Both the position numbers and the translations under genes were made by a program. The notes beneath the pieces were generated by a model that saw nothing but the letters and a program-made list of their open reading frames with translations, did no database searches and had not been told where the DNA came from. This document shows, piece after piece, positions 48,531 through 57,449 of a stretch of DNA of 64,000 nt. This DNA comes from an uncultured Flavobacteriaceae bacterium. Its GTDB lineage: Bacteria > Bacteroidota > Bacteroidia > Flavobacteriales > Flavobacteriaceae. How positions within the stretch are numbered: the stretch's first letter is position 1; every line of letters begins with the position of its first letter. The DNA is taken from contig CALDYU010000005.1 of NCBI GenBank assembly GCA_937944485.1, positions 434,001 to 498,000 of the forward strand. The letters run 5' to 3'.

Positions 48531-49749
48531 AGGACGCAACTTTGTTATCTTTTTAGCGATGGTTCTACTGACATCGCATATAATACTTGGGCAATCAGAA
48601 GAGCAGAAATCTTTAGAAGCTAAACGAGAACAACTTCAAAACGAAATACGAGAGATAAATCGACTGCTTTTTGCTAAAAAGAAGCAAAGAGGTACGGTAC
48701 TTGACCAAATGACTGCCCTCGATCAAAAAATCAATGTTCGGCAACAGTTAATAGAAGTTGCAAATAAGCAAGCCATTGTATTGAATCAAAAAATCAATGC
48801 GAATATCGCGGCCATAAGTCAATTAAGGGCTGAACTCAATGTGCTTAAAGAAGATTATGCTTTAATGATTCAGAAATCATATCAGAATCGATCGAAGCAA
48901 AGCCGGTTGATGTTCTTATTGTCATCAGAAGATTTTTTTCAGGCTTTTAAGAGACTTCAGTATTTAGAACAATACACTGCTTTTAGAAGAACACAAGGCG
49001 AAGCAATCGCTACAAAAACCGATGAACTTACACGATTAAATAAAGACTTGAACGAAGAACGTAAAGTCAAAGTTGTTCTGTTGGCTCAAAATCGAAAAGC
49101 CAAAAAACAGCTATTTAAAGAAATTCAAGAACAAAAAGATCTTTTGGCTAACATTCGAAAGAATGAAGGTCAATATAGAGCTATCATAAGCAAGAAAGAG
49201 GAAGAATCCAGAAAAATCGACAAGCAAATTGAAAAGTTAATTCGAAGCGCTATTGCAGCTGCCAACAAAGCATCAGGAAAAAAAGGGACGAACGCTGCTA
49301 AATTTGATCTCACGCCAGAAGCTACGCTCATTGCAAATAACTTTATAGCGAATAAAGGAAGACTCATTTGGCCCGTTGAAAAAGGAATAAAAAGTCAAGG
49401 ATTTGGGGTGTACCAAGATGCCCTATACCCTGGTATAAAGCATGAAAGTAATGGTGTTATTATAACCACAGATGAAGGTGCGATTGCGCGCGCCATATTT
49501 GAAGGTGAAGTAATAGCGATACTGTCGGTACCTGGAGGAAATAAAGGGGTTCAAATTAAACACGGCAATTTTATAAGTACCTATTATAATTTATCTGATT
49601 TGTACGTAAAAAAAGGAGATAAAGTGGCTATTAAAGCGGAGCTAGGAAAAATATTTACAAATGTAAATAATGGGCAAACCCGCCTTAAATTTTATCTGTA
49701 CCAAGATACTTCAAAATTAAACCCAGAAGAATGGGTGTATCAGCTTTAA
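48517..49749 (+). CDS. EnvC-like murein hydrolase activator (degenerate M23)
   Basis: This 410-residue protein has a signal peptide, a long coiled coil (about 26-250) and a C-terminal LytM domain (about 290-405). The metal ligands appear lost: the usual HxxxD block reads KHESNGVII and the HxH strand reads RLKFYLY. This is as in EnvC/NlpD proteins, which activate amidases instead of cutting peptidoglycan. It would work at cell division in the periplasm. It is last in a five- or six-gene envelope run. Confidence 0.88.
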   Translation: MILNKGRNFVIFLAMVLLTSHIILGQSEEQKSLEAKREQLQNEIREINRLLFAKKKQRGTVLDQMTALDQKINVRQQLIEVANKQAIVLNQKINANIAAISQLRAELNVLKEDYALMIQKSYQNRSKQSRLMFLLSSEDFFQAFKRLQYLEQYTAFRRTQGEAIATKTDELTRLNKDLNEERKVKVVLLAQNRKAKKQLFKEIQEQKDLLANIRKNEGQYRAIISKKEEESRKIDKQIEKLIRSAIAAANKASGKKGTNAAKFDLTPEATLIANNFIANKGRLIWPVEKGIKSQGFGVYQDALYPGIKHESNGVIITTDEGAIARAIFEGEVIAILSVPGGNKGVQIKHGNFISTYYNLSDLYVKKGDKVAIKAELGKIFTNVNNGQTRLKFYLYQDTSKLNPEEWVYQL

Positions 49750-50261
49750 GAATTCATAAATAAAGCTCTTAATTCTGTAGCTTCATTCGGATTCATTTTC
49801 CCAGCTAAAACAAGGCTTAATTGTTTTCTACGTAAAGCAGCATCGAAGCGTTCTTTTTCTAAAGCAGATTCTGGTTCAAGAGGCGGTACCCGACTTGGTT
49901 TTCCATTTTCATCAAGAGCGACAAAGGTATAAATGCCTTCATTTGCTTTAGAGCGCTTTCCGCTAAAGCGGTTTTCAATCCAAACATCAATAAATACTTC
50001 CATTGAAGTAGAAAATGCCCGAGAAACAGCCGCTTCTACAGTCACTACGCTACCTAAGGGTACGGCTTGCGTAAATGCCACGTGATTTACTGAAGCTGTT
50101 ACCGTAATACCACCACTATGTCTTCCTGCAGCAATGCTTGCCGCCCTATCCATACGAGCCAGTAATTCTCCTCCAAAAAGGTTATTCAATATGTTTGTTT
50201 CTCCTGGAAGAACAATATCGGTCATTGTCGTGCGCGTATCACTAGGATTTTTAGCCTGCAT
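49746..50261 (-). CDS. Acyl-CoA thioesterase, hotdog fold
   Basis: This 171-residue protein has NILNNLFGGELLARMDRAASIAA, the helix and catalytic region of the cytosolic acyl-CoA thioesterase (YciA/BFIT-type) family, and a single hotdog domain. It hydrolyses acyl-CoA to free acid and CoA; the chain-length choice is unknown. Its stop overlaps that of the convergent envC-like gene by 4 bases. Confidence 0.88.
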   Translation of the reverse strand: MQAKNPSDTRTTMTDIVLPGETNILNNLFGGELLARMDRAASIAAGRHSGGITVTASVNHVAFTQAVPLGSVVTVEAAVSRAFSTSMEVFIDVWIENRFSGKRSKANEGIYTFVALDENGKPSRVPPLEPESALEKERFDAALRRKQLSLVLAGKMNPNEATELRALFMNS

Positions 50262-50320
50262 AAAGAAATTTTTGACAAAGATACTCTTAAGTTAGAAGGA
50301 TGAAAACGGAAGAAGAATTA

Positions 50321-51283
50321 TTATTTTGAAGACAATAGCCAAGCATCTCTGCTATCTTTTACCTTAATACTGCGAAGTGCATTTAAAGCTTCATCAACGT
50401 CAGTGTAACTATCATAATTTACCATATGAAGACCATGGCGATTCGTACCAATATAGCTCGCATTATAGCCTCTTCTTTTGAGTTGACGAATTTTTTTATC
50501 TGCGTTTTTTCGAAAACGAAAAGCCCCTGCAATGATATGGTGAACCCTTAAATTAGCAATCTCTTGTTTCGAAGTAGTTAGCACATCTAAAGAAATAGAT
50601 GGGAGTTCTAGAGGTTCTAAATCAAAAAAAGTGGCTTCTTGAATGCGTTTTATGACTTGTTCCTGAGCTTGTTCTTGTACAATGTCGTTGCCGCCGGCAT
50701 TTTGATTATAGAACTGCAAGGCCGATAGACTGGCCGAAGCTGCGAGCAGAAATATAGCTGCATATTTTAAATAAGGACGGATACTAAATTCTTTACGTTT
50801 TTCAGGAGTAAATACGAAAGGTGTCTTTTCTTCGATTGCTTCTACTTCTGACTTCAATACTTCTCTAGTAACTGGTGCCGCCACAAATGAAGACATACCA
50901 AATGAAGACGTCAAATAATTCACACCGTATACAGGTTGAAACTGAATTTTATCATTGTTGTTCAGCCATAGTTCACCAATGTCAGCGATGTTAATATGTT
51001 CTTTCTGTTTCAATTTACCTTTCCAATCAGCTACGCTTTCTAAAACTTGAGTAAGTGTTTCTTCATAACTCAAATTTTCTACAGAAGCAATATGAGAGAC
51101 CAACAAACCATCGTTGGTAACTACTTGTTCGTTAAACGAAATTATTTTTGAAGGGGGATAAAATGAGTTTGTGCTAGTATTAATTACAGCAGATTTCATT
51201 TGTGTTAAGAAAGCACCTAAGCCTGGTACCATTACACAGTTGTATCGATAGAGTAATTCTGAAATATAGCCGTCTAATACCAT
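50321..51283 (-). CDS. HU-CCDC81 and SPOR domain protein
   Basis: This protein has 320 residues from ATG 51283. The N-terminus MVLDGYISELLYRYNCVMVPGLGAFL matches the prokaryotic CCDC81-like HU domain (about 1-120, two units). A membrane helix is at about 176-193, and a SPOR domain (about 245-315) with HIIAGAFRFRKNADKKIRQLKRRGY lies after it. SPOR binds denuded glycan strands at the septum. The N-terminal part would be cytoplasmic, so the protein may link chromosome or cytoplasmic factors with the division site. Confidence 0.85.
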   Translation of the reverse strand: MVLDGYISELLYRYNCVMVPGLGAFLTQMKSAVINTSTNSFYPPSKIISFNEQVVTNDGLLVSHIASVENLSYEETLTQVLESVADWKGKLKQKEHINIADIGELWLNNNDKIQFQPVYGVNYLTSSFGMSSFVAAPVTREVLKSEVEAIEEKTPFVFTPEKRKEFSIRPYLKYAAIFLLAASASLSALQFYNQNAGGNDIVQEQAQEQVIKRIQEATFFDLEPLELPSISLDVLTTSKQEIANLRVHHIIAGAFRFRKNADKKIRQLKRRGYNASYIGTNRHGLHMVNYDSYTDVDEALNALRSIKVKDSRDAWLLSSK

Positions 51284-51361
51284 AAGTAACAAATATTACA
51301 AAAAATATAGAGGTTCAAAACTCTCAGAGCAACTTTTTATTAACATTATAATTGTCGTATT

Positions 51362-52141
51362 TTGTTATTTACTATGGGCAACTCTCAAATATCGGAAGAT
51401 GAATTAATTGCGATTTTACGACTTCATAAAATCCCGAATATAGGTGATGTAATCGCGAAAAAATTGATTAGACATTGTGGTAGTGCAACGGCCGTTTTTA
51501 CCGATAAACAGCAAAATCTATTAAAGATAGAAGGTGTTGGAAGTTTTGCCTTGCGCGGTTTACATGACAAAGTACATATTGAAGCTGCCGAATCAGAATA
51601 TAATTATATTAAAACCAACGGTATTGCCTATTCTTATTTCATGGATGCTGATTACCCTGCCTATTTAAAGCATTGTATTGACGGTCCACTTCTCCTTTTT
51701 AAGAGAGGGAATATTGATTTGACAGGAAGAAAGATCATAAGTGTTGTAGGCACGCGACAAATCACAAGTTATGGGACTGCATTTTGTGAAAAATTTATCG
51801 AAGATATTGCTCCCTTAAACCCTATCATTGTTAGCGGATTTGCCTATGGTGTTGATATTTGTGTACAGCGTATGGCAGTTAAACATGGTTTGCAAACTAT
51901 TGGCTGTCTGGCGCATGGGTTAAATCAAATATATCCTAAGGTTCATGCAAAGTATGTTTCTGATATTGAGAAAAATGGGGGGTTTATGACCGATTTTTGG
52001 AGCAGTTCTAACCCAGAGCGAGAAAACTTTTTAAAACGCAATCGCATTATTGCTGGCATGTCTGAAGCTACGATAGTGATTGAATCAGCAGAAAAAGGGG
52101 GAAGTTTAGTAACAGCCGATATTGCGAATAGTTACCAATAA
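51362..52141 (+). pseudogene. dprA: DNA-processing protein DprA, truncated by an integrated element
   Basis: The 259-residue product has the N-terminal helix-hairpin-helix part and most of the Rossmann-like DprA domain, including ISVVGTRQITSYG and ESAEKGGSLVTADIANSY. In complete DprA the chain goes on for about 100 residues from this point (end of the ssDNA/RecA-binding domain and a winged helix). Here the frame ends one codon after NSY, and a serine recombinase starts 35 bases later. The break marks the left junction of an inserted element. DprA loads RecA on incoming ssDNA, so transformation should be impaired. Confidence 0.88.
52120..52140. other. Probable left attachment junction inside dprA
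   Basis: DprA homology ends at codon 52133-52135 (Tyr of ADIANSY). The element-specific sequence begins within a few bases. Serine integrases use a short crossover core, which cannot be fixed here because the right junction lies outside the window. Confidence 0.6.
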
Positions 52142-52175
52142 TTTATGTATTATATTGCAGTGTAATTAAAGCAAT

Positions 52176-53741
52176 ATGATAGCCGATACAGTAATCTACA
52201 TTAGAGTTTCAACAAAGGAGCAAGACGAACAAAGGCAAATAGATGAGTTAACAAGTTACTGCCAAAGACAACAGCTAAAAGTTGGTAAAACCTTTATTGA
52301 TAAGGTTTCAGGTTATAGTGTTGAATACTCAGAACGTGAACAATTCCAATTGCTGAATGAATATATTGAACTCCATCCAATCAAAAATATAGTTGTATCA
52401 GAAATAAGTCGTATCGGTAGAAAGTTGATTGAAACTTTAAAATTTATTGAACATTGTACTGATAAAGGTATCTGCATCCACATAAAGAAAGATGGTGTAA
52501 TCACTCTAAATGAAGATGGCACAAAAAATTGGATGCTCAATATAATGCTGCCAATCTTAGGATCAATGGCACAGATGGAGAGTGAACAACTAGCATACAG
52601 AGTTAAGTCAGGTTTGAATACTCGATACAAAGATGGCAGAGGATTTAATGCAAGAATACTAGGATATGAACGTGATAAAGATGGTAGGCCTATTGTTCAT
52701 AAAGAGCAAGCCGAAATCGTTAAAATGATATTCAATAAGTACATAGAATTAGAAAACCTTTACAAGCTTAATATCTACCTCAATGAAAATTATAGTCATG
52801 CAAAGAAAAAGGTATTTACAGAGGGTGGCATAAGGTCTATGCTAAAGAATAAAATATACATTGGTAAATGGTACATTTCCGATTATATAATAGACGTTGA
52901 ACCAATTATTGATGTTGATGTATTCAACAAAGTTCAGGACATCGCAAAGGAACGTAAACGAACTAATTTAGATACTGTTTACATCAATCCATTTGCATCA
53001 AAGATATTTTGTGCAGAATGTGGCGAACCTTTATATCAAAACGTAGCACCGAAATATAGAACGGATAAGTACAAGCATCTAAAATCTAGTTGCTCCATAA
53101 AGCCAGTTAATCGACCATTCATAATTGAACAAGTGCAACGCATTTTGGAGACCTATAAAAAAATTGAGGGTTATGATAGGCAGAAAGATGAAGCTGTAAA
53201 GCGTTTAGAGTTAGAACAAGCCACTAAGAAAAAAATAGAATCAATCATCAAACCTATTCAACGTAGGCAAGAGAAACTATTGGATAATCTGCTAGATGAT
53301 ACCATTACCAAAGAGATTTATACCGAACGGAATAATGCACTCATACAGAAAAAAGAATTGAGTGTAAAGCGTCTAAACAAGGTTAACGAAGAAATAAAAG
53401 GTATTGAGAACTTTATGAAGAATGGAATTCATACAAGTAACCTAGATAGTTTAAGCGAGTTAAAACGAGCCGTTAAAAAGAATGTCGAGTATTTAAAGAT
53501 TGGTCAAACAATGGGAATACTAAAAGTAAAAGGTGGCTTCAAGTATCTCATAAAGCTGTACAGAGGTTCTGAATTGTTCAAGTACAACAAAGGCACGTTA
53601 AATATATTCCCAGTAACAACTGTAAGTGAAGATTTACAAACAATCAAGCAGCTTGTTGAAGAAAATCCCGATATGACTTATTCAGATTTCAAAGATTTAT
53701 TGACAGAAATGGATAGAGAACATCTTTTGGAAGAAGAATAA
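52176..53741 (+). CDS. Large serine recombinase (integrase)
   Basis: This 521-residue protein has the resolvase domain (1-150) with catalytic Ser12 in YIRVSTKEQ, the recombinase domain (about 158-265), a zinc-ribbon region with Cys279, Cys282 and Cys306, and a coiled coil (about 325-415) typical of phage-type serine integrases. It probably catalysed insertion into dprA, being the first gene inside the junction and pointing inward. Its zinc ribbon has only three obvious Cys; His301 may serve as the fourth ligand. Confidence 0.93.
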   Translation: MIADTVIYIRVSTKEQDEQRQIDELTSYCQRQQLKVGKTFIDKVSGYSVEYSEREQFQLLNEYIELHPIKNIVVSEISRIGRKLIETLKFIEHCTDKGICIHIKKDGVITLNEDGTKNWMLNIMLPILGSMAQMESEQLAYRVKSGLNTRYKDGRGFNARILGYERDKDGRPIVHKEQAEIVKMIFNKYIELENLYKLNIYLNENYSHAKKKVFTEGGIRSMLKNKIYIGKWYISDYIIDVEPIIDVDVFNKVQDIAKERKRTNLDTVYINPFASKIFCAECGEPLYQNVAPKYRTDKYKHLKSSCSIKPVNRPFIIEQVQRILETYKKIEGYDRQKDEAVKRLELEQATKKKIESIIKPIQRRQEKLLDNLLDDTITKEIYTERNNALIQKKELSVKRLNKVNEEIKGIENFMKNGIHTSNLDSLSELKRAVKKNVEYLKIGQTMGILKVKGGFKYLIKLYRGSELFKYNKGTLNIFPVTTVSEDLQTIKQLVEENPDMTYSDFKDLLTEMDREHLLEEE

Positions 53742-53759
53742 AGAAACTTCTATTAGTGG

Positions 53760-54077
53760 TTATTCATTCCACCAATGTTCCCCACAACATGGGCAAACTT
53801 TCTCCTTAAAAATTAAGTCAATCTCATCTATCCGTGCTAATTGTTCAGATGTTGCTTTTCCATATTCCTTTAACTCTTTGAGATTTTCTTGAATCCCTAC
53901 TAAAGTTCTTAAATACTCTCCTAATTGTTTAGAAGAATGAAATATTAATCCATCTGTTTTAATAACTGTAGGTTCTATTTCAACTTTCTCTTTTGATTCC
54001 AAGGACTTTAAAAACTCTTCCATTTCATTAAAGAAAGCAGCATCCTCTTCATTGTATTTCTCATATTTATTCTCCAT
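53760..54077 (-). CDS. Hypothetical protein with CPCCGEHWW terminus
   Basis: This 105-residue acidic protein is helical and ends in CPCCGEHWWNE, half of a zinc-knuckle-like site. It is on the opposite strand to the recombinases on both sides. I do not recognise the family. Its position next to the integrase suggests a directionality or regulatory factor, but there is no direct evidence for this. Confidence 0.6.
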   Translation of the reverse strand: MENKYEKYNEEDAAFFNEMEEFLKSLESKEKVEIEPTVIKTDGLIFHSSKQLGEYLRTLVGIQENLKELKEYGKATSEQLARIDEIDLIFKEKVCPCCGEHWWNE

Positions 54078-54284
54078 ATCTTCTATGCTGTTTTCGGTTT
54101 TTCTAGATTATGCATTCTTATTTTCTATTACATCAACGAAAAAATAATAGCAACATTATTTCATTTTGTTTTTTATTCCCTAAATCTTTGATAGAGGTAG
54201 TTCATCCAGAATCCGAATAAATAGTTTTTTCCGATTAAACTCCTATTTATATTTAGACTTATAGAACCCAAAAGTTTAAACATT

Positions 54285-54935
54285 ATGGATAACCTACAAT
54301 TAGAATCATCAGCTACAAGCATCATTAAAAAAGCTAAGTATATAAGAGTGTCAACGTTGGAACAAAACACCAACAGACAAGCTAAAACCTGTCTTGAATC
54401 TAAAATGTATGTCGATAAGGTTTCAGGATTAATACCATTTGATGAAAGACCTGCAGGTAAGAAGCTGATAAAGGATATTCAAGATGGAAAGATTAATCAC
54501 GTAACCATCCATTCAGTAGATAGGTTAGGTAGAAACGTTGTTGAAATGCAGAAGCAATTAAATTGGTTCATTAGTAATGGAGTTCAAATTTATGCCGAGA
54601 ATATTAAGATGGAGTTGCTTAATGAGGATGGAAGTATGAATAGCATAGCCAAGATGATAATTGATTTATTAGGTTCAGTTGCGGGATTAGAGATAGAAGC
54701 TATCAAAGAAAGACAACGCCAAGGAATTGCATTAGCAAAAGCAAAAGGAGTGTATAAGGGCAGACAGTATGGAGCAGTAATGAAAGAAGAAAATTATCTA
54801 TCTCGTCATAAAGATGTGGTGTCACTTTTGAAAGATGGATTGAGTATTAACAAGACATCAAAATTGACTGGAAAAGCATTCGTTACAATTAAGCGTGTAA
54901 AACAGAAATTAGAAGCCGAAAAAATGGCATCATAA
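54285..54935 (+). CDS. Small serine recombinase (resolvase/invertase type)
   Basis: This 216-residue protein has the resolvase catalytic domain with Ser23 in YIRVSTLEQN and the HSVDRLGRN block (catalytic Arg residues), the long E-helix (LLGSVAGLEIEAIKERQRQGIALAKAKG) and a C-terminal helix-turn-helix (VVSLLKDGLSINKTSKLTGKAFVTIKRVK). Enzymes of this size act as resolvases or DNA invertases. Its job, for example dimer resolution or inversion, is open; no paired inverted sites were found by eye. Confidence 0.92.
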   Translation: MDNLQLESSATSIIKKAKYIRVSTLEQNTNRQAKTCLESKMYVDKVSGLIPFDERPAGKKLIKDIQDGKINHVTIHSVDRLGRNVVEMQKQLNWFISNGVQIYAENIKMELLNEDGSMNSIAKMIIDLLGSVAGLEIEAIKERQRQGIALAKAKGVYKGRQYGAVMKEENYLSRHKDVVSLLKDGLSINKTSKLTGKAFVTIKRVKQKLEAEKMAS

Positions 54936-55395
54936 AAGCAGTAAATTATGATGCGAAAAATTGGCAGAAAATCAGTATCGCAACAGGCTTGAAATAGCAC
55001 TAAAACTGGCAATGCGCTTATTTTCAGTAAACGAAATGTTAAAGGTTAATGAATACAATGGATTCAAAGCTTTTTTTAGTTGAAAAATGTTTTAACTCGA
55101 TGTTATAGAAACAAAGCGCTTTTTTCATTTTGATTTTTTTACGTAAAAATTGAGTCAAAAATAGCTCGATGAAAAGACATGATTTTTTAGGTTAAATTCA
55201 ATCCAAAATCTAGCATCAATTTTCATCCCCAAATTACCCCCAAAAGCATTCCACTTGTTTAAATCTTGACATAGGTTTTAGGAGCTGTAAGAGACTTTCT
55301 ATTATCACGCATCAATTTATATACTGGAAAAGATAAAATGTCTCACAGAAGATAAAACCTGCGTTAGACATTATTAATCGATAATAATACAAACA
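54936..55395. other. Intergenic 460 bases in the element
   Basis: No gene is supported. The stretch is very AT-rich, with a T-tract GCTTTTTTTAGTTGA (55069-55083) that recurs exactly at 58696-58710. A palindrome-like site, ATTATT-A-ATCGAT-AATAAT (55370-55388), ends 7 bases before the next ATG. The region is a candidate for a resolution site, origin or regulatory region, but I see no clear iterons. Confidence 0.4.
55370..55388. promoter_or_regulatory. Palindromic site before the 73-residue gene
   Basis: ATTATT-A-ATCGAT-AATAAT is symmetric except for one extra A. It is only 7 bases before the ATG at 55396 and could be an operator that blocks translation or transcription. The assignment is based on symmetry alone. 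Confidence 0.35.
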
Positions 55396-55617
55396 ATGAT
55401 TAAAAGAATAAAACATTTCTCTGCGAATGAAGTTGTAAGAATGTTAGAAAACAACGATGCTAAAGAAGTTGCAAAAGAAAAAAGAGCAAATAACATTTTC
55501 GATAAGTTGAAGAATCATGTTATGACAGCTAGAAATTCAAAATCGGAGGTTCAACCATCCAAAAGCATATTTGAAAAATTGAAGGCTCACGCAATGGAAG
55601 TCAAGAATTCTAAATAA
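55396..55617 (+). CDS. Small protein with two repeats of an IFxKLKxHxM motif
   Basis: This 73-residue basic protein has two repeats: IFDKLKNHVMTARNSK (about 35-50) and IFEKLKAHAMEVKNSK (about 58-73). They are joined by SEVQPSKS. Each would form an amphipathic helix. I do not recognise the family. It begins a run of four short genes before the polymerase-like protein and is followed 7 bases later by the next gene. Confidence 0.6.
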   Translation: MIKRIKHFSANEVVRMLENNDAKEVAKEKRANNIFDKLKNHVMTARNSKSEVQPSKSIFEKLKAHAMEVKNSK

Positions 55618-55624
55618 AAAAGAA

Positions 55625-55813
55625 ATGAACGGAAATGAACAACATTATTATCTCCATAAAGACAGGAGATACGAAAATATGAGGCAACTAAGAGAAGCAT
55701 TGGGAATAACATCCCGAGCATTCAGATGTAAAGTGAAAGATGGAGAAATCCAAAAGATAACTAACAGTCAACATGGACATTATGAAAGTACCGAACAAAA
55801 GAAGAAAGGTTAA
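55625..55813 (+). CDS. Small hypothetical protein, possibly DNA-binding
   Basis: This 62-residue protein contains RQLREALGITSRAFRCKVKDGEIQKI. The pattern helix-turn-helix (LREALGITSRAFRCKV) is suggestive of a small excisionase or repressor-like fold. Its 3' end overlaps the polymerase-like gene by 41 bases in another frame, which suggests translational coupling. The family is not recognised. Confidence 0.55.
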   Translation: MNGNEQHYYLHKDRRYENMRQLREALGITSRAFRCKVKDGEIQKITNSQHGHYESTEQKKKG

Positions 55814-57158
55814 GAAAAGACCAATCGAAAAAAATTATAGATGTAAACTACCTAAAACTGTAATTGATGCAGTAAATATTTTAAATCTAACTGAAAACAA
55901 AAAAGAAAAATCATTTGAATTTATATACAACTTAATTAGTATTTCGATAAAAGAAAATGGCTTTTCAGATAACTATGTTCAAGTGTATTCAAAGGATTTG
56001 TCAAGTGGTTATAAATCGTGGTTAGATGTATTATTAGAATCAGGAGTAGTAAAAACTGATAATCACTATGAAAATAGAGGAGAGAATACTAAATGCAAGC
56101 AATACAGAGTGAATAGAGAGGTTATTGATGGTACTTATAAATTAAATACCACAACCATAAAGTATAAGGAAACTCCTAAACTCAAACAGAGTTTATTGCA
56201 ACAGGGTTTTGAAAAATCGGTTAAAAGCATTGAATTTCCAAAAGAGAAATTAGAGAGCGAACTTAAATCAATGGCAGATTCTATTGATAAAAATAGTGTC
56301 GTTCTAAATGAAGATATACCTAATGGAAACTATAAAATAATTTATAATAGAACCCAACTTAAAGAGTATTATTCTAGTAAAGAGAAGGCTTTAGAAAAAG
56401 CTAGAGAACTTAACAAAGATTTGATACTACATGAAAATAAGTTGTATTTGAAAAAGCTTGATAGTTTCATAAATGAAAGAAGATTAGATTCTGAAATGTC
56501 CAACCATAATGCATTATTCAGATTAATTGATGGATGCTATAAATGTGGCAGAAATGAAACCAATTATAGATTTGATACCCCCTTTAGTAATCTTAGCAAA
56601 AAGTTGTTTGGAGTAATCAAAGAGCATAACGGATTAGTTGAAATAGATGCAAAGAATAGTCAATATGCATTACTGGCAAATCTAATTGGAGAAGAAGATT
56701 CTTTGTTTTATGACGATGCAACTAAAGGCGTATTGTATGATAAAATCAAAGATAAGTTCAATATTTCTAGGGATGAATCCAAGAGTTTAATGATGCTTAT
56801 TGTATTTGGTAAGTTGGATAATAACACTCCACATAAAGAAGCATTTAAAAAGATGTACTCAAATGCAAACAATTTCATTGAAGAGTATAAAAAGAAAAAT
56901 CCCGAGAACATCCAATCAAGAACTATTAAAAGCCAAAAGGATTATTACAAGGCATTACCTATTAGATTGCAACGAATGGAATCTGATTTTTGGATTGATG
57001 GTGTATTGACAGAATGCTACAAAAGAAATATTAATGCCATTTCTAGGCATGATAGTATTACAGTTCACAAGCAAGACAAACAAGAGGTTATTGATATTAT
57101 AGAGGTATTAGCTAAAGAAAAAAGTTTGATTTTTAAATTGGATACATACGTTAAATAA
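55773..57158 (+). CDS. Family A polymerase-like protein without exonuclease domain
   Basis: This 461-residue protein carries a set of polymerase motifs in its C-terminal half. Motif A: LVEIDAKNSQ with Asp292 and Gln297, where Pol I has Asp705 and Glu710. Motif B: Arg333-x3-Lys337-x3-Met341-x3-Phe345-Gly346, the exact O-helix spacing of Pol I Arg754, Lys758, Phe762, Tyr766. Motif C: SRHDSITV with His426-Asp427-Ser428, like HDE in Pol I and HDS in T7 RNA polymerase. The N-terminal part (about 40-120) looks like a winged helix. No exonuclease or helicase part is present. The start may be 55773 or 55782. The polymerase call is an inference from motif order and spacing. Confidence 0.7.
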   Translation: MDIMKVPNKRRKVKKRPIEKNYRCKLPKTVIDAVNILNLTENKKEKSFEFIYNLISISIKENGFSDNYVQVYSKDLSSGYKSWLDVLLESGVVKTDNHYENRGENTKCKQYRVNREVIDGTYKLNTTTIKYKETPKLKQSLLQQGFEKSVKSIEFPKEKLESELKSMADSIDKNSVVLNEDIPNGNYKIIYNRTQLKEYYSSKEKALEKARELNKDLILHENKLYLKKLDSFINERRLDSEMSNHNALFRLIDGCYKCGRNETNYRFDTPFSNLSKKLFGVIKEHNGLVEIDAKNSQYALLANLIGEEDSLFYDDATKGVLYDKIKDKFNISRDESKSLMMLIVFGKLDNNTPHKEAFKKMYSNANNFIEEYKKKNPENIQSRTIKSQKDYYKALPIRLQRMESDFWIDGVLTECYKRNINAISRHDSITVHKQDKQEVIDIIEVLAKEKSLIFKLDTYVK

Positions 57159-57215
57159 CCACTTACTTAATGCAAGTTTTCATGCTCCTTCATGTTGCCA
57201 AAAAATATGTCCATA

Positions 57216-57238
57216 AACAATATATACAACATATTGTT
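57216..57238. repeat. 8-bp inverted repeat after the polymerase-like gene
   Basis: AACAATAT (57216-57223) and ATATTGTT (57231-57238) are exact reverse complements with a 7-base loop. It lies 57 bases after the polymerase-like gene in a 291-base gap without genes. It may be a regulator site, or an origin element used by the polymerase-like protein. Confidence 0.4.
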
Positions 57239-57449
57239 CTCACGACACTTGTTAACATAAGGATTAATAAGATATATTTTTAGTATTAAATATATTATTA
57301 GGGAGTTAGTATAAATTGGAGATTTAGAGGTAGTAAATAGAATATTTGATTTTAAGTAGTCAAATAAAAAAGAGGTGGCGAATTTTTCATCTACAATTCA
57401 ACGCGAAATGGAATTGCTCACAGATTCCAATTAATCAAAAATAAACACA

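Noticed and set aside
54936..55395. CRISPR array or tandem repeat in the AT-rich gap
   Set aside because: No regular direct repeats with constant spacing exist; only one 15-base T-tract word recurs once far away at 58696.
57174..57287. 37-codon frame on the + strand after the polymerase-like gene
   Set aside because: It has no hydrophobic or charged pattern, no family start and no suitable upstream signal, and it covers the inverted repeat at 57216-57238.
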